Origin: an uncultured Acidobacteriia bacterium
GTDB taxonomy: Bacteria; Acidobacteriota; Terriglobia; Bryobacterales; Bryobacteraceae
DNA: 64,000 nt
Direction of reading: 5' to 3'
Assembly: GCA_903881085.1 (NCBI GenBank)
Contig: CAIRSA010000017.1
Location: forward strand, 58,718 to 122,717
In this document: piece after piece, positions 17,294 to 27,671 of the stretch
How the letters are laid out: each line of letters starts with the position of its first letter
Numbering within the stretch: position 1 is the first letter of the stretch
Notes under the pieces: generated by a model
The model's database searches: none
What the model was told of the DNA's origin: nothing
Seen by the model: the letters and a program-made list of their open reading frames with translations, nothing else
Position numbers and translations under genes: made by a program

Positions 17294-20200
17294 ATGTATC
17301 GACCACTGATCTGCCTCCTTGCGCTGGTATCCTCCTCTTTCGCTGACAGCCCAATCTTACTTCCCCAGCAGCCCACCCTCAGCGCCACGCAAATTGTATT
17401 CGTCTTTGCCGGCGACCTGTGGAGCGTGCCGCGCACGGGTGGCGAAGCGAAGCGGTTGACCGCCGGAGCCGGCGTTGAGTCCGACCCCTACTTCTCGCCC
17501 GACGGCAAGTGGGTTGCCTTCGATGGGCAGTACGACGGAAACACCGATGCCTTCGTCATTCCAGCGGAAGGCGGCGTGCCCAAACGCCTCACCTGGCACC
17601 CGGATGCCGATGCCGTGCGCGGCTGGACGCCTGACGGCAAGCGAGTTCTTTTCACATCCACAAGAAACAGCTACTCGCGCTTCGCCAAGTTATTCTCCGC
17701 AGGCCTGGACGGCGGCATGGAAGAGCCGCTGCCTCTGCCGATCGGCTACGAAGGTAGCTATTCGCCTGATGGCCAGCGCATCGCCTATGTCCCCACTTCC
17801 CGCGCCTTCACTGCCTGGAAGCGCTATCGCGGCGGCCGCGCAACGGCAATCTGGCTCGCCAGTCTCGCCACGAGTAAAATAGAAAAGATTCCCCGCCAGG
17901 ACTCCAACGATTTCTGCCCCATGTGGGTTGGCGACAAAGTGTATTTCCTGAGCGATCGCGACGGTAAGGTAACGTTGTATTCCTACGACACGAAATCGAA
18001 GAAGGTCAGCCGGGCGATTGAGAACAAGGGCATGGACTTCAAGTCGGCCACCGCAGGGCCAGGTGCGATTGTTATTGAACAGTTCGGTCAAATCCACCTC
18101 TACGATTTGAAGACCGGAAAACTCTCGCCAGTGAACATCACCATTGCCGGTGATATGTCGGAAGTCAGGCCAAAATTCGTGAACGTCAGCTCGCGTCTGC
18201 GCAGCGCGCATATCTCGCCAACCGGTGCCCGCGCCGTATTCGAAGCGCGGGGAGAAATCATAACCGTGCCTGCGGAAAAAGGCGACCCGCGAAATCTAAC
18301 CGAAACGCCCGGCTTCATGGAGCGCGACCCCGCCTGGTCACCCGATGGAAAATGGATCGCCTATTTTTCGGATGAATCCGGCGAGTACGAACTGCATGTC
18401 AAGGATGCGTCGGGCAAAGGAGACGCGCAGAAGATCAAGTTGGAAGATCGGCCCACCTTTTACATGCGCCCCCAATGGTCACCCGATAGTAAGAAGATCC
18501 TATACGAAGACGCCCATCTCAACCTCTGGTATGTCGATATTAAAGACAAGAAGCCAGTCAAAATCGACAAGGACCGCTTTCAGATTGACGCAAACAATCG
18601 GAACCCGGTCTGGACGCCCGATAGCAGATGGATCGCATTTACCAAGCACCTGCCCAACTACCTCGGCGCAATCTTTGTCTACTCCCTCGCCGATAATAAA
18701 AGCACGCAACTTACAGACGGACTAAGTGACGCCCGCTACGCCAGCTTCGACAAAGACGGAAAGTTTCTCTACTTCACCGCCAGTACCGATGTAGGCCCGA
18801 CGCTTGAGCCCGATGTCCTCAGCATCGGAAAATCGCAGGTCCGCAGCATCTATCTGGCTGTGTTGACGAAGACGGAGGTGTCCCCCTTCTCGCCCGAAAG
18901 CGACGAAGAGAAAGTAGCCGAAAAAAAGCCTGACGCCCCCAAGCCCGATCCGGCCAAGCCCGTCGAGCCGAAGGTCGCGGAAGTGAAGATCGACTTCGAC
19001 CGCATCGGCCAGCGCATCCTCGCAATGCCCATGCCTGCGCGCCGTTACTCAGGCCTGCAATCAGGCAAGGGTGGTACGCTCTTTGCGCTCGAAAACGGTC
19101 AGGCCTCGCCCGGCAATCCGTCCGGTTTGACCGTCCATCGCTATGACCTGAAACAGCGCAAGGCAGACGTGGTGGCGAGCGGAGTGCGCACTTTTGAGAT
19201 CTCCGCCAACGGAGAAAAAGCGTTAACTTCGCAACTGGGGCGCTGGTCGATTCAGTCCATCCGCCCCATGACCGCGAGCGCCTCCCCGCCCATGCCCGCA
19301 CCGCCACCCGGAACAGGTGGCATTCTGAAGACCGAGATGATCGAAGTCCACAGCGATCCGCGTGCTGAATGGAATGAAATGTATCGCGACGCCTGGCGCA
19401 TTCAGCGCGAGCTCTTCTACGATCCGAATCTGCACGGTGTGAACGTCAGCGACTTCAGCAAGAAGTACGAAAAGTATCTGCCTGGAATCATGTCGCGCCG
19501 CGATCTGAACTACTTATTCGCGGACATGATGAGCGAGATTACAGTCGGCCACCTCAACGTAGTTGGCGGCGATACTCCGGAAGTAAAAACGGTCCCCACC
19601 GGCCTGCTCGGCTGCGATTACAAAATCGAAAACGGCCGCTACAGATTCGCCAAAATCTATGATGGAGAAAACTGGAACCCCGATGTGAAAGCGCCTTTGA
19701 CGCAGCCTGGCATCGACGTCCGTGAAGGTGAGTATCTCATTGGCGTGAACGGTCGAGACCTTCGATCCCCAGACAATGTTTATAGCTTTTTCGAAGGCTT
19801 GGCCGGTAAACACACGCTGCTGAAAGTTGGGCCAAATGCAGACGGCTCAAACTCGCGCGAAGTCACCGTGATCCCTGTCGCCACTGAAGCCCGCTTGCGA
19901 AATCTGGCATGGATTGAAGAGAACCGCCGTAAGGTCGACCAGATGACCAACGGCCGCGTGGCTTATGTCTACATGCCCGACACAGCCTTCGGCGGCCTGA
20001 CTTATTTCACTCGCTACTTTTACGCGCAGGTCGGTAAAGAGGCGGCTATCATCGACGAGCGCTTCAACGGCGGTGGTCTGCTCGCAACCGACATCATTGA
20101 GATCCTCGGACGCAAGCGTATGAGCGCCGCCGCAACGCGCGATGGCGAGGACGAAGTGCAGCCGCAAGGCGCAATCTTCGGGCCCAAGGTAATGATCATC

Positions 20201-20569
20201 AATGAATTCGCCGGTTCGGGCGGAGATGCGATGCCGAACTATTTCCGCCGCGGCGGAATCGGCAAACTGGTTGGCAAACGCACTTGGGGTGGTTTGGTCG
20301 GCCGTGCTGGCGCCCCGTTCCTGATGGACGGCGGCATGGTAACCGCTCCTGGTTCCGGAATCTGGGGTCCCAACTCAAAGTGGGATGCGGAAAATATAGG
20401 CATCCTCCCCGACGTGGAAGTGGAGCACGACCCTGAACTCGTCCGCGCCGGCAAAGATCCGCAACTGGAAAAAGCAGTGGAACTGGTGATGTCTGAATTG
20501 AAGAAGAACCCAGTGGTGATGCCGAAACGTCCGCCGTATCCAAACTATCAAAAGGCCAACGTTCAATAG
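17294..20569 (+). CDS. Tricorn-type protease (beta-propeller, PDZ, S41 peptidase)
   Basis: A protein of 1091 residues with a signal peptide (MYRPLICLLALVSSSFADSP) and GGAG 8 nt before the ATG. Residues ~25-480 are WD/TolB-like propeller blades (YFSPDGKWVAFDGQYDGNTD, AWSPDGKWIAYFSDESGEYE). A charged Pro/Lys linker lies near residues 545-565. A PDZ-like segment (GEYLIGVNGRDLRSPDNVYS) precedes the S41 catalytic domain, whose nucleophile is Ser975 in NEFAGSGGDAMP, with NGGGLLATDIIEIL before it. This order matches Tricorn core proteases, which cut oligopeptides. The signal peptide places it in the periplasm, together with the M2 peptidase nearby. Confidence 0.93.
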   Translation: MYRPLICLLALVSSSFADSPILLPQQPTLSATQIVFVFAGDLWSVPRTGGEAKRLTAGAGVESDPYFSPDGKWVAFDGQYDGNTDAFVIPAEGGVPKRLTWHPDADAVRGWTPDGKRVLFTSTRNSYSRFAKLFSAGLDGGMEEPLPLPIGYEGSYSPDGQRIAYVPTSRAFTAWKRYRGGRATAIWLASLATSKIEKIPRQDSNDFCPMWVGDKVYFLSDRDGKVTLYSYDTKSKKVSRAIENKGMDFKSATAGPGAIVIEQFGQIHLYDLKTGKLSPVNITIAGDMSEVRPKFVNVSSRLRSAHISPTGARAVFEARGEIITVPAEKGDPRNLTETPGFMERDPAWSPDGKWIAYFSDESGEYELHVKDASGKGDAQKIKLEDRPTFYMRPQWSPDSKKILYEDAHLNLWYVDIKDKKPVKIDKDRFQIDANNRNPVWTPDSRWIAFTKHLPNYLGAIFVYSLADNKSTQLTDGLSDARYASFDKDGKFLYFTASTDVGPTLEPDVLSIGKSQVRSIYLAVLTKTEVSPFSPESDEEKVAEKKPDAPKPDPAKPVEPKVAEVKIDFDRIGQRILAMPMPARRYSGLQSGKGGTLFALENGQASPGNPSGLTVHRYDLKQRKADVVASGVRTFEISANGEKALTSQLGRWSIQSIRPMTASASPPMPAPPPGTGGILKTEMIEVHSDPRAEWNEMYRDAWRIQRELFYDPNLHGVNVSDFSKKYEKYLPGIMSRRDLNYLFADMMSEITVGHLNVVGGDTPEVKTVPTGLLGCDYKIENGRYRFAKIYDGENWNPDVKAPLTQPGIDVREGEYLIGVNGRDLRSPDNVYSFFEGLAGKHTLLKVGPNADGSNSREVTVIPVATEARLRNLAWIEENRRKVDQMTNGRVAYVYMPDTAFGGLTYFTRYFYAQVGKEAAIIDERFNGGGLLATDIIEILGRKRMSAAATRDGEDEVQPQGAIFGPKVMIINEFAGSGGDAMPNYFRRGGIGKLVGKRTWGGLVGRAGAPFLMDGGMVTAPGSGIWGPNSKWDAENIGILPDVEVEHDPELVRAGKDPQLEKAVELVMSELKKNPVVMPKRPPYPNYQKANVQ

Positions 20570-21174
20570 CCGAAGATGTTCAGCGCGGCCTTGGAGTAGC
20601 CCTGGCCGGTAGCCCAGAGGTGCAGTGGTAGCGCCGCAATGTCTTCCACCAAGGGAACCGCTTCCGGTTCCTTCACTAGATCGGCCGCGATCAGGTAGTG
20701 TTTGCAGGTTGCGCAGCACTCCACGCGCAGATGCGGGAACTCTTCAGCGATGTAGACGGGAAGCTCTTCGAACCGTTGTTCCTGGCACTGCGTGCACAGT
20801 ATTCGCTGATACAACCACTCGTGCCCGCAGCGTGAACAGACCAGTGAGCGGCGCGATCCATCGGCCTCAGGTCGCAATACGGCTGCGCCCGGCGCGGCTC
20901 CGCAACATGCGCAGAAGTTTGGCCATGGTTCGGTGACCTTCGGTTCGTGCCTGGCTTGCGAGAGTGCGAATGCCCGCGCGAATGGATTGTCCTCTTGTTC
21001 GAGGGTTGCGGCGAGTTCAGGATTGGCGTTCGATTTCGCCCATTCAACGACGCGCGCCCATTCTGGAACACCCTCTACAAAACGCGCCAGACGCGCGTAG
21101 AAGTTCAGAATTTCAGCCGAAGCCGGATACTTTTCCGCCAGTGCAGCGGCTCGCAATGCATACTTAGGCGGCAC
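20563..21174 (-). CDS. fdhE: FdhE-type formate dehydrogenase accessory protein
   Basis: A protein of 203 residues from GTG 21174, placed immediately after the stop of the cytochrome b gene. It carries four Cys pairs typical of FdhE rubredoxin-like zinc or iron sites (CACC, CSRC, CTQC, CATC) with WLYQRILCTQCQEQRFEELP between them. FdhE is needed for maturation of exported respiratory formate dehydrogenases. The protein is about one third shorter than the E. coli protein, mainly in the N-terminal helical part. It is the last gene of the operon, and its end overlaps the end of the convergent Tricorn gene by 7 bp. Confidence 0.88.
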   Translation of the reverse strand: MPPKYALRAAALAEKYPASAEILNFYARLARFVEGVPEWARVVEWAKSNANPELAATLEQEDNPFARAFALSQARHEPKVTEPWPNFCACCGAAPGAAVLRPEADGSRRSLVCSRCGHEWLYQRILCTQCQEQRFEELPVYIAEEFPHLRVECCATCKHYLIAADLVKEPEAVPLVEDIAALPLHLWATGQGYSKAALNIFGY

Positions 21175-21786
21175 CTATTTCTTTTCTACTTCCGCCAGCC
21201 ACAACGGATGGTGTTCGGCAACCCACTCCTTTGGAACATGGCTCGATGTAATCGCCCGCAATCCGCCCGGAATCACGAACACGCCCATATACACATGGAC
21301 AATGAATGCCGCAACGCTGGCCAGGAATCCCAACACATGTAGCAGGATGCTCGCATAGCGCAGCCAGCGCAAGCTCCACGTCACCGAATCCGTGAACCAA
21401 AGCACCATGCCTGAACCTAGTAGGGCGATGCTTGCAAAAAACATGATCCAGAAGAATTGTTTTTGCCCGGCGTTGTACTTGCCCGATGGCGGAACCTTGT
21501 CGTCCTCATGCGTAACGTAATACTTGATCGCCTTCTGCCACTCCGCATCAGCCGCGGTCATCGCCATATCTGCCTTCCACTGCGTCCACATCCATACGAC
21601 AGTGCCAACGAACACAAGCCCGATCATGGGATGCCAAAAGCGCGAAGTAGGCCCGCCACCCAGCACCTGCGCCAGCCAATAGAAATGCGGCGAATAGAAC
21701 GCAAGTCCGGTGGCGAGCAGATAGAGGTAGGTGAATGCCGCGACCCAATGCATCAGCCGCTCCGCCAGCTTGTACCGCTCGATCAT
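21175..21786 (-). CDS. fdnI: Formate dehydrogenase cytochrome b subunit (gamma)
   Basis: A protein of 203 residues from ATG 21786, which overlaps the iron-sulfur subunit stop (ATGA). There are four hydrophobic helices: LMHWVAAFTYLYLLATGLAF, MIGLVFVGTVVWMW, FFWIMFFASIALLGSGMVLW and ILLHVLGFLASVAAFIVHVY. His residues suited as heme b ligands are in RLMHW, FWHPMIG, ILLHVLG and FIVHVYMG. It anchors the enzyme in the cytoplasmic membrane and passes electrons from formate to quinone. The size matches FdnI/FdoI of E. coli. Confidence 0.92.
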   Translation of the reverse strand: MIERYKLAERLMHWVAAFTYLYLLATGLAFYSPHFYWLAQVLGGGPTSRFWHPMIGLVFVGTVVWMWTQWKADMAMTAADAEWQKAIKYYVTHEDDKVPPSGKYNAGQKQFFWIMFFASIALLGSGMVLWFTDSVTWSLRWLRYASILLHVLGFLASVAAFIVHVYMGVFVIPGGLRAITSSHVPKEWVAEHHPLWLAEVEKK

Positions 21787-22649
21787 TTGCCGTCTCCTTC
21801 CGGCGCCGTGTGGACCTTGGGTCCGTAGCTCAAGTAATGAAATGCCGCGATCAACAACCCGCCAACGATGCCCAGATTCCCAATCCACTTCAGCGGGTAC
21901 TTCCATGCCGTAACGGCCATAGGGATGGTTGGATTCTCCGGCAAGCTGTAATCCGCCAACCGGTCCCCATGCGCTAGAACCGTAACCACACCGGTGCCGC
22001 CCACGCCTTGCGGATCATAGACCATGGCGTGTTCGAACCCGTTCGACTTGAGCTGATTTACGCGCTTCTTCGCCACTTCCAGCATCTGCGTCTTAGATCC
22101 GAACTGCAGACATCCCGTGGGGCAGGCTTTGATGCAGGCCGGTTCCAGACCCTGCGTAACGCGGTCAACGCACAGCGTGCACTTATAGACCTTTTTCGTC
22201 TTGGCGCTGAGCTTCGGAACGTTGAATGGGCAGCCTGTCATGCAGTAGCCGCAGCCGATGCACTGGTCCTGCTGGAAGTCGACGATGCCATTCGAATACT
22301 GCACAATCGCGCCCGGAGCAGGGCACGCCGCAAGGCAACCAGGGTCGTCGCAATGCATGCACTGGTCCTTGCGCATCAGCCACAGCGGCTTCGAATCCTT
22401 TTCCAGTTCATTGAAGCGGATCAGATTCCAGAAGCTCGGCGCCATGTCGGGCATTGTTTGATAGCTGCCGATCTGCGTCGTGATTTCGGGCCGTAGGTCG
22501 TTCCATTCCTGGCACGCTACTTCGCAAGCTTTGCACCCGATGCACGTGGAGGTATCAATCAACTTGGCAACGGTTTCGCTTTGGCGAATGCCCGGGTTGG
22601 GGCCGGTGGAAGCAGAAGATCGTTTCAATTCCAGGGTGTGCGAGGTCAT
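21783..22649 (-). CDS. fdnH: Formate dehydrogenase iron-sulfur subunit (beta)
   Basis: A protein of 288 residues. ATG 22649 starts one base after the stop of the catalytic subunit (TGACATG). Four ferredoxin-like Cys clusters are visible: CIGCKACEVACQEW, CMHCDDPGCLAACP, CIGCGYCMTGCP and CTLCVDRVTQG...CIKACP, enough for four [4Fe-4S] clusters as in FdnH. A C-terminal transmembrane helix (WIGNLGIVGGLLIAAFHYL) fixes it to the periplasmic face of the membrane. It relays electrons from the molybdenum subunit to the cytochrome b subunit. Confidence 0.95.
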   Translation of the reverse strand: MTSHTLELKRSSASTGPNPGIRQSETVAKLIDTSTCIGCKACEVACQEWNDLRPEITTQIGSYQTMPDMAPSFWNLIRFNELEKDSKPLWLMRKDQCMHCDDPGCLAACPAPGAIVQYSNGIVDFQQDQCIGCGYCMTGCPFNVPKLSAKTKKVYKCTLCVDRVTQGLEPACIKACPTGCLQFGSKTQMLEVAKKRVNQLKSNGFEHAMVYDPQGVGGTGVVTVLAHGDRLADYSLPENPTIPMAVTAWKYPLKWIGNLGIVGGLLIAAFHYLSYGPKVHTAPEGDGK

Positions 22650-22650
22650 G

Positions 22651-25600
22651 TCAGATCTTCTCCAGTTTCACAAGAAAAGCCTTGTATTCCGGGGTGAATG
22701 AGTTCGGGTCCAGGCTGGCCGAGGTCAACAGATTGGCCAGTGCGCCCTTCTGATTCTTGCCCGCGCCCAGGAAGCCCCAGTGAATCGGGAAGCCGATCTG
22801 ATACACCTTCTTGCCGCTCACCGTCATCGGTTTGATGCGCTTGGTGACCATCGCTTTGCCCTCGATGCTGCCGCGCGCCGATGACACGCGCACCATTTCG
22901 GCATTGGCAATCCCTTTCTCGGCTGCCAGTTCCACCGGGATTTCAATAAAGAATTCCGGCTGGATCTCTGAGTTGAAGGTATTGTTCTTCGTCCAGTAAT
23001 GGAAGTGCTCTGTAAGCCGGTACGTGGTGCAGACGATCGGATAATCCTTCGCCTCGCCCAACACATCGTACTTACTCTTGAACTGTTTCACCGCTGGATT
23101 TGAATTGGTTCTAGGATGCAATGCGTTGGGCACTGGCGCTTCGATCGGCTCGTAAAATTCCGGGAACGGCCCATCGGCGAACTGCCCGGTGACAAACAAG
23201 CGTGCCACGCCCTCCGGCAGCATGATGAACGGCCCCATGCCTTTGTCAGGCGGCGAATCGGCCTTATAATCCGGCACGTCTCCGATCCATTTGTCGCCAG
23301 CCCACGCGAGTGTAGGCCGCTTCGGATCGTACGGTCTTCCATCCAGATCGGCCGATGCGCGATTGTACAGGATGCGCCGGTTGGCCGGCCAGTTGAAGGC
23401 CCAATTCGAGTAGCGGCCCATCCCTGACGGGTCAGTGTTAATGCGTCGTTGCGTCAGATTCCCGGCCTCAGTGTACATTCCGATGTACAGCCAGTTTCCG
23501 GTGAGCGTACTGCCATCGGCCTTCGCATCGAGAAACTTCCCGAGTTGCGAACCAGCCTTCAATACCACGTTGCCTTTATCGTCTTTCTGATCGGCCAGCG
23601 TCCACCCGTTGATCTCTTTGCACACCTCATCCATCGATGGCCGCGCTGGATTTGTGTACCACCAGTTCAGATTCAGCACCGGCTGCGGTACCTTGCCGCC
23701 GTCTTTCTGATACAGCTCGCGCACCTTCAAAAATATCCGCGCGATAATCTCCTGGTCCGGCTTGGCGTCGCCCGGCGGATCCACTGCTTTCCACTTCCAT
23801 TGAATCCAGCGGCCTGAGTTGGTGAACGATCCGTCTTTCTCCGCGAAGTTGGCCGCAGGCAGCAGGAACACTTCCGTCTGCACATCCGCCGGCTTCTTTT
23901 CGATCAACGAAAGAATGTCCTGGCGGAAGAACTCAGACGTCTCGGTCTTGAAGTTTTCGGCAACCACCAGATACTTCAACTGCGACAGGCCGTCCAGCGC
24001 CTTCTTCGAATGCGGCCCATTGGAAACGGGGTTCATACCGAAGTCGATCAGGCCTTCCACTTTACCTTGCGACATAGCATCGAAGACGTAGGACCAGCTC
24101 CAGTTCTCATATCCCCCGCTCGCCATCTGCGGCAGCTTCGGATGCCACTGGTAACCAAACTCGTTCTCCTTTGTCGCCTTGGCGCCATAGTATGCCTTCA
24201 GATTGCTGACAACGAATTTGTCGGTGTTGCTCCAGAAATTCATCGAATTCGGCCGCAGCGCCTTGGGCGTCACCGCATCGATGAAGCCTTTCAGCGACTC
24301 ATGTTCGGCCTTCTGAATGGCGATATATCCCGGCAGGTTGTGATATGCCACGCCGCAATCCGTGCCGCCCTGAATATTTGCATGGCCGCGCAACGCATTC
24401 ATGCCGCCGCCCGCCACTCCAATGTTGCCGAGCAATAATTGCAGCATCGCAGCACAGTGAATCAGCTGCACGCTGTAGCTGTGGTGCGTCCAGCCCAGCG
24501 CATACATAATCGTTCCAGCCTTGTCAGCCTCGTAAGTCGACGTGATCAATTCCGCCGCTCTTTCGAACTCATCCGCCGAACAACCCGTAATGTTCGAAAC
24601 CGCCGCAGGCGTATAGCGTGAATAGAACTTCTTCATCAACTGATGCACACAGCGCGGGTCCTGCATGGTCATGTCCACCTTCGCCATGCCCTGCGCATCC
24701 AGTTCGTAATTCCAGCTCGACCGGTCGTACGACTTCTTCTCAGCGTTCCAGCCCGAAAACAGGCCGTCCTCTTCATTGAAGTGATAGCCTTCTTTGATCA
24801 GGAACGGCGCATTCGTATAGTTGCGGACGTAATCTTCCTGAATGCGATTCTTCGAAAGCGCGTAGTGGATCAGTCCGCCGAGAAACGCAATGTCGCTGCC
24901 CACGCGGATCTGCACGTGCAGGTCGGCCACCGCTGCAGTGCGCGTGAAACGCGGATCAATTGCGATGAGCTTTGCGTTACGATTGCGCCGCGCCTCCATC
25001 ACCCAGCGGAAGCCCACCGGATGATTCTCCGCCGGATTGCCACCCATCGCTAGAATGACATCCGCATTGGCGATATCGTTCCAGCCATTGGTCATCGAAC
25101 CGCGTCCAAACGTCGGGGCCAAACTGGCCACCGTGGGGCCGTGTCAAAGCCTGGCCTGCTGTTCTATAGGAACCACGTCAAGCCCGGCGCGAAACGCCTT
25201 CACCATCAGGTAATTGTTTTCGTTGTTGTCGGTGCACCCGCCAATGACCGCGAGCGATGTCAGGGCGTTTATGGTGCGGCCCTTATCGTCCTTTTCACGC
25301 AGAGTGCGGTCGCGCGTATCTTTCACCAGATGCGCGATGCGGTCGATAGCGAAATCCCAATCTTTTTCCACGAACTCCGCCGCGCCCGGCGCACGATACA
25401 TCACCTTGGTGAGCCGCCGCTCATTCACAATGTTGTCCTTCAGCGTGATTCCCTTCGGGCACAGCGAGCCTTGGTTGATGGGATGATCAGGGTCGCCTTC
25501 CACATGCACCACGATAGGCTTGGCGTTGCGCGCCTTGTCGCCTTCCGTGTGGATGATCACGCCGCAACTTACCGAGCAGTATGGACAAGTGGAGCGTGTT

Positions 25601-25716
25601 TCCGTCGTGCGGCTGATCTTCAAATTGCGCGCTTCTGCCTGCGCTTTTTCGATGGAGAATCCCAGCAGTGTGGCGCCGGCGATGCCGGATTTGAGAAACA
25701 TGCGACGGTTAGTCAT
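22651..25716 (-). CDS. fdnG: Formate dehydrogenase catalytic subunit, selenocysteine-containing
   Basis: The full reading frame is 1022 codons, interrupted only by TGA at 25146-25144 (codon 191). The flanking residues EQQARL-[TGA]-HGPTVASLAP match the Sec site of FdnG/FdoG/FdhF, so the TGA is read as selenocysteine, giving 1021 residues. The N-terminus has a Tat signal (TNRRMFLKSGIAGATLLGF) and a [4Fe-4S] motif with Cys44, Cys47, Cys51 and Cys86 (CPYCSVSC...CPKG). Molybdopterin-binding blocks follow (DVILAMGGNPAENHPVGFRW, YALGWTHHSYSVQLIHCAAM). It oxidises formate to CO2 at a Mo/W-bis-MGD centre in the periplasm. It heads the operon with fdnH, fdnI and fdhE. The cofactor operon moeA-moaC-moaB lies about 6 kb away on the same strand. 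selA, selB and selC are not in this window. Confidence 0.95.
25114..25146 (-). promoter_or_regulatory. UGA selenocysteine codon and SECIS-like hairpin
   Basis: Ten bases after TGA (25146-25144) the mRNA can fold as CGG - bulged U - GGCC - loop AGUUU - GGCC - CCG (25133-25114). A short stem with a single bulged U below a small loop, directly downstream of the UGA, is the known layout of bacterial SECIS elements bound by SelB. The fold was drawn by eye. Confidence 0.75.
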
Positions 25717-25778
25717 GGGTCACATTCGTGAGAGTACCCAATCATGATGTTGCTACGGGAGGGCTATTGTCAAGGATG

Positions 25779-26216
25779 TTATTGGTTCCGCACAATCTTG
25801 CCGAACATCTGCCCGCCACCCTTGGCTCCGCCCCACGTTCCGGCGTATTGATCGCGATACAGCACCACACGCGCCGTCCACGATCCCATGCCGGGAATTG
25901 TAACGTCGGTCAGCGTAATCACCGGCGTGTCGCCGGCCCATTTGATGGTCACCGGCACGGGGATCGGAATGTCCTTGCCGCCATATTGAAACCGCGCGCG
26001 GAACAGCCACGTGTCGCCGGCAAGTTTCGACACGCCTTCGATCACATACTTCTCTTCGCCGCTGATCTTATCGCTATTCGTCCGCGACGACCGGCCGACA
26101 AGGGAGACGCCATTCATCATCTGCTGGAACTTTTGATCCAGCGCGTCCTGCGAAGTTTCGACCTTCTTCGCGCACCCGCAAAGGACAATCAATAAAAATA
26201 CGAAAGCCAGTCTCAA
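25779..26216 (-). CDS. Putative lipoprotein, function unknown
   Basis: A protein of 145 residues from TTG 26216, preferred because AAGGGGA lies just upstream and the product opens with a lipoprotein signal (MRLAFVFLLIVLCGCAKK, lipobox LCGC). An ATG at 26273 would put 19 non-signal residues in front and overlap a repeat. The mature part is beta-rich (YVIEGVSKLAGDTWLFRARF, SWTARVVLYRDQYAGTWGGA), which suggests a small barrel or sandwich, and it ends in KGGGQMFGKIVRNQ. No catalytic motif is seen. It is probably anchored in a membrane facing the periplasm. Confidence 0.7.
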   Translation of the reverse strand: MRLAFVFLLIVLCGCAKKVETSQDALDQKFQQMMNGVSLVGRSSRTNSDKISGEEKYVIEGVSKLAGDTWLFRARFQYGGKDIPIPVPVTIKWAGDTPVITLTDVTIPGMGSWTARVVLYRDQYAGTWGGAKGGGQMFGKIVRNQ

Positions 26217-26241
26217 ATCCGTCCCCTTACTGGTTGGTTTT

Positions 26242-26268
26242 ATCCGTGTCAATCCGTGCACATCCGTG
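26242..26268. repeat. Three ATCCGTG words with 10-bp period
   Basis: ATCCGTG occurs at 26242, 26252 and 26262, exactly 10 bp apart, separated by TCA and CAC. The block lies in the gap between the DUF1501 gene and the lipoprotein gene. The helical-turn spacing fits a cooperative protein-binding site, but a dispersed repeat is equally possible. Confidence 0.5.
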
Positions 26269-26279
26269 GCCATAATGTT

Positions 26280-27671
26280 TTATGCCAGCACGCCCCGAAT
26301 CACCTCGCCCGCCACATCCGTCAAGCGGAAATCGCGGCCGCCAAAGCGGAATCGCAGTCGAGTGTGATCCACACCTAACAGATGCAGAATGGTTGCATGC
26401 AGATCGTGAATCGTTAACGGGTTTTCAATCGTGCGATACCCATACTCGTCCGTTGCGCCGAAGATCGTCCCACCTTTCACTCCACCGCCCGCCAGCCACA
26501 GGCTGAACCCCGAGGGATTATGGTCGCGCCCGTCTTTGCCCTGTGCAAACGGCGCGCGTCCAAATTCGCCCGACCATAGAATCAGTGTACGCTCAAACAA
26601 TCCGCGCGCCTTCAGATCCTTAATCAATCCCGCAATCGGCTGATCCACAGTGAACGCATTCTTCGCATGTCCGCCCTTCAAATCCCCATGTTGATCCCAC
26701 GAATTCCCGCCGCCCAGACCCTTAGGCGCAACGTGCGTCAGTTCAATGAACCGTACGCCCCGCTCGACTAAACGCCGCGCCAACAGGCACTGCCGCCCGT
26801 ACGCCGCAGTCGACTCGGTCGTCGAATCGATCGCATACAACTTCTTCGTGGCCTCACTCTCGCCGGAAAGGTCCGTCAATTCGGGCACCGACGACTGCAT
26901 GCGATACGCCGTTTCGTAATTGCGGATCGCCGCCTCCACCTGCGCATCCTGCACTGAGGCAGCCAGAAACTCACGGTCAAACTTATCCACAAATTGAAGC
27001 CGCTGCTTCTGCGTCGTGTCGCTCTCCTTCGGGCTCACATTTTCGAGCGGCTCTTTGCGGTCCGGATACAGGAACGAACCCTGATGTACCGCCGGCAAAA
27101 ATCCATTGCCATAGACGTTGATGCCCCCCAACGGAATCTCGCCGCTGCCCAACACAACGAAGCCTGGAAGATTCTTTGACGGACTGCCAAGCCCATAGGT
27201 CGTCCACGCTCCCATCGTCGGAAAGCCCGTGAATGGCTGCCCGGAATGAAAGTAGAAGTTCGCCTGCGCATGCTCCATGAATTTCACAGTCATCGACCGG
27301 ATCACCGCCAGGTCGTCCACGCAACCGCCCATGTGCGGAAAAATCGAGCTCACCGGAATGCCGCTCTTGCCGTAGTTCTGGAACTCCCAAGGGCAGGGCA
27401 TAATCGTGCTATTGTCGTTGAACATGGTGCGGTCAACCGGCATCGGCATCGGCTGCCCAGCCTCTTTCTTCAAACGCGGCTTGGGGTCGAACGAATCGAT
27501 GTGCGACACCCCGCCCGACATGAAGCAGAAGATCACGTGATCCACTTTCGCCTTGTGATGCAGGCCGGTCTCAGCCGCCATCAAGCCTTGCAGCGCAAGG
27601 TTGCCGAACCCCATCGCCGCCGCACGCAACGCGTCGCGCCGCGTCATCGCCACAGGCCGCCTACCGTACAT
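26280..27671 (-). CDS. DUF1501-family protein, Tat-exported
   Basis: A protein of 463 residues; ATG 27671 overlaps the end of the upstream DUF1549/1553 gene by 11 bp. The Tat-like signal is [20 protein letters not shown]. Family blocks include [54 protein letters not shown] and [23 protein letters not shown]1501 proteins have an alkaline phosphatase/sulfatase-like fold and are almost always paired with a PSD1 cytochrome, as here. The shared transcript and both export signals imply one periplasmic function. The substrate is not known. Confidence 0.92.
   Translation of the reverse strand: MYGRRPVAMTRRDALRAAAMGFGNLALQGLMAAETGLHHKAKVDHVIFCFMSGGVSHIDSFDPKPRLKKEAGQPMPMPVDRTMFNDNSTIMPCPWEFQNYGKSGIPVSSIFPHMGGCVDDLAVIRSMTVKFMEHAQANFYFHSGQPFTGFPTMGAWTTYGLGSPSKNLPGFVVLGSGEIPLGGINVYGNGFLPAVHQGSFLYPDRKEPLENVSPKESDTTQKQRLQFVDKFDREFLAASVQDAQVEAAIRNYETAYRMQSSVPELTDLSGESEATKKLYAIDSTTESTAAYGRQCLLARRLVERGVRFIELTHVAPKGLGGGNSWDQHGDLKGGHAKNAFTVDQPIAGLIKDLKARGLFERTLILWSGEFGRAPFAQGKDGRDHNPSGFSLWLAGGGVKGGTIFGATDEYGYRTIENPLTIHDLHATILHLLGVDHTRLRFRFGGRDFRLTDVAGEVIRGVLA

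Noticed and set aside
25131..25146. The TGA in the formate dehydrogenase as a nonsense mutation giving two genes
   Set aside because: Residues on both sides match the Sec site of FdnG exactly, the frame is intact, and a SECIS-like hairpin follows.
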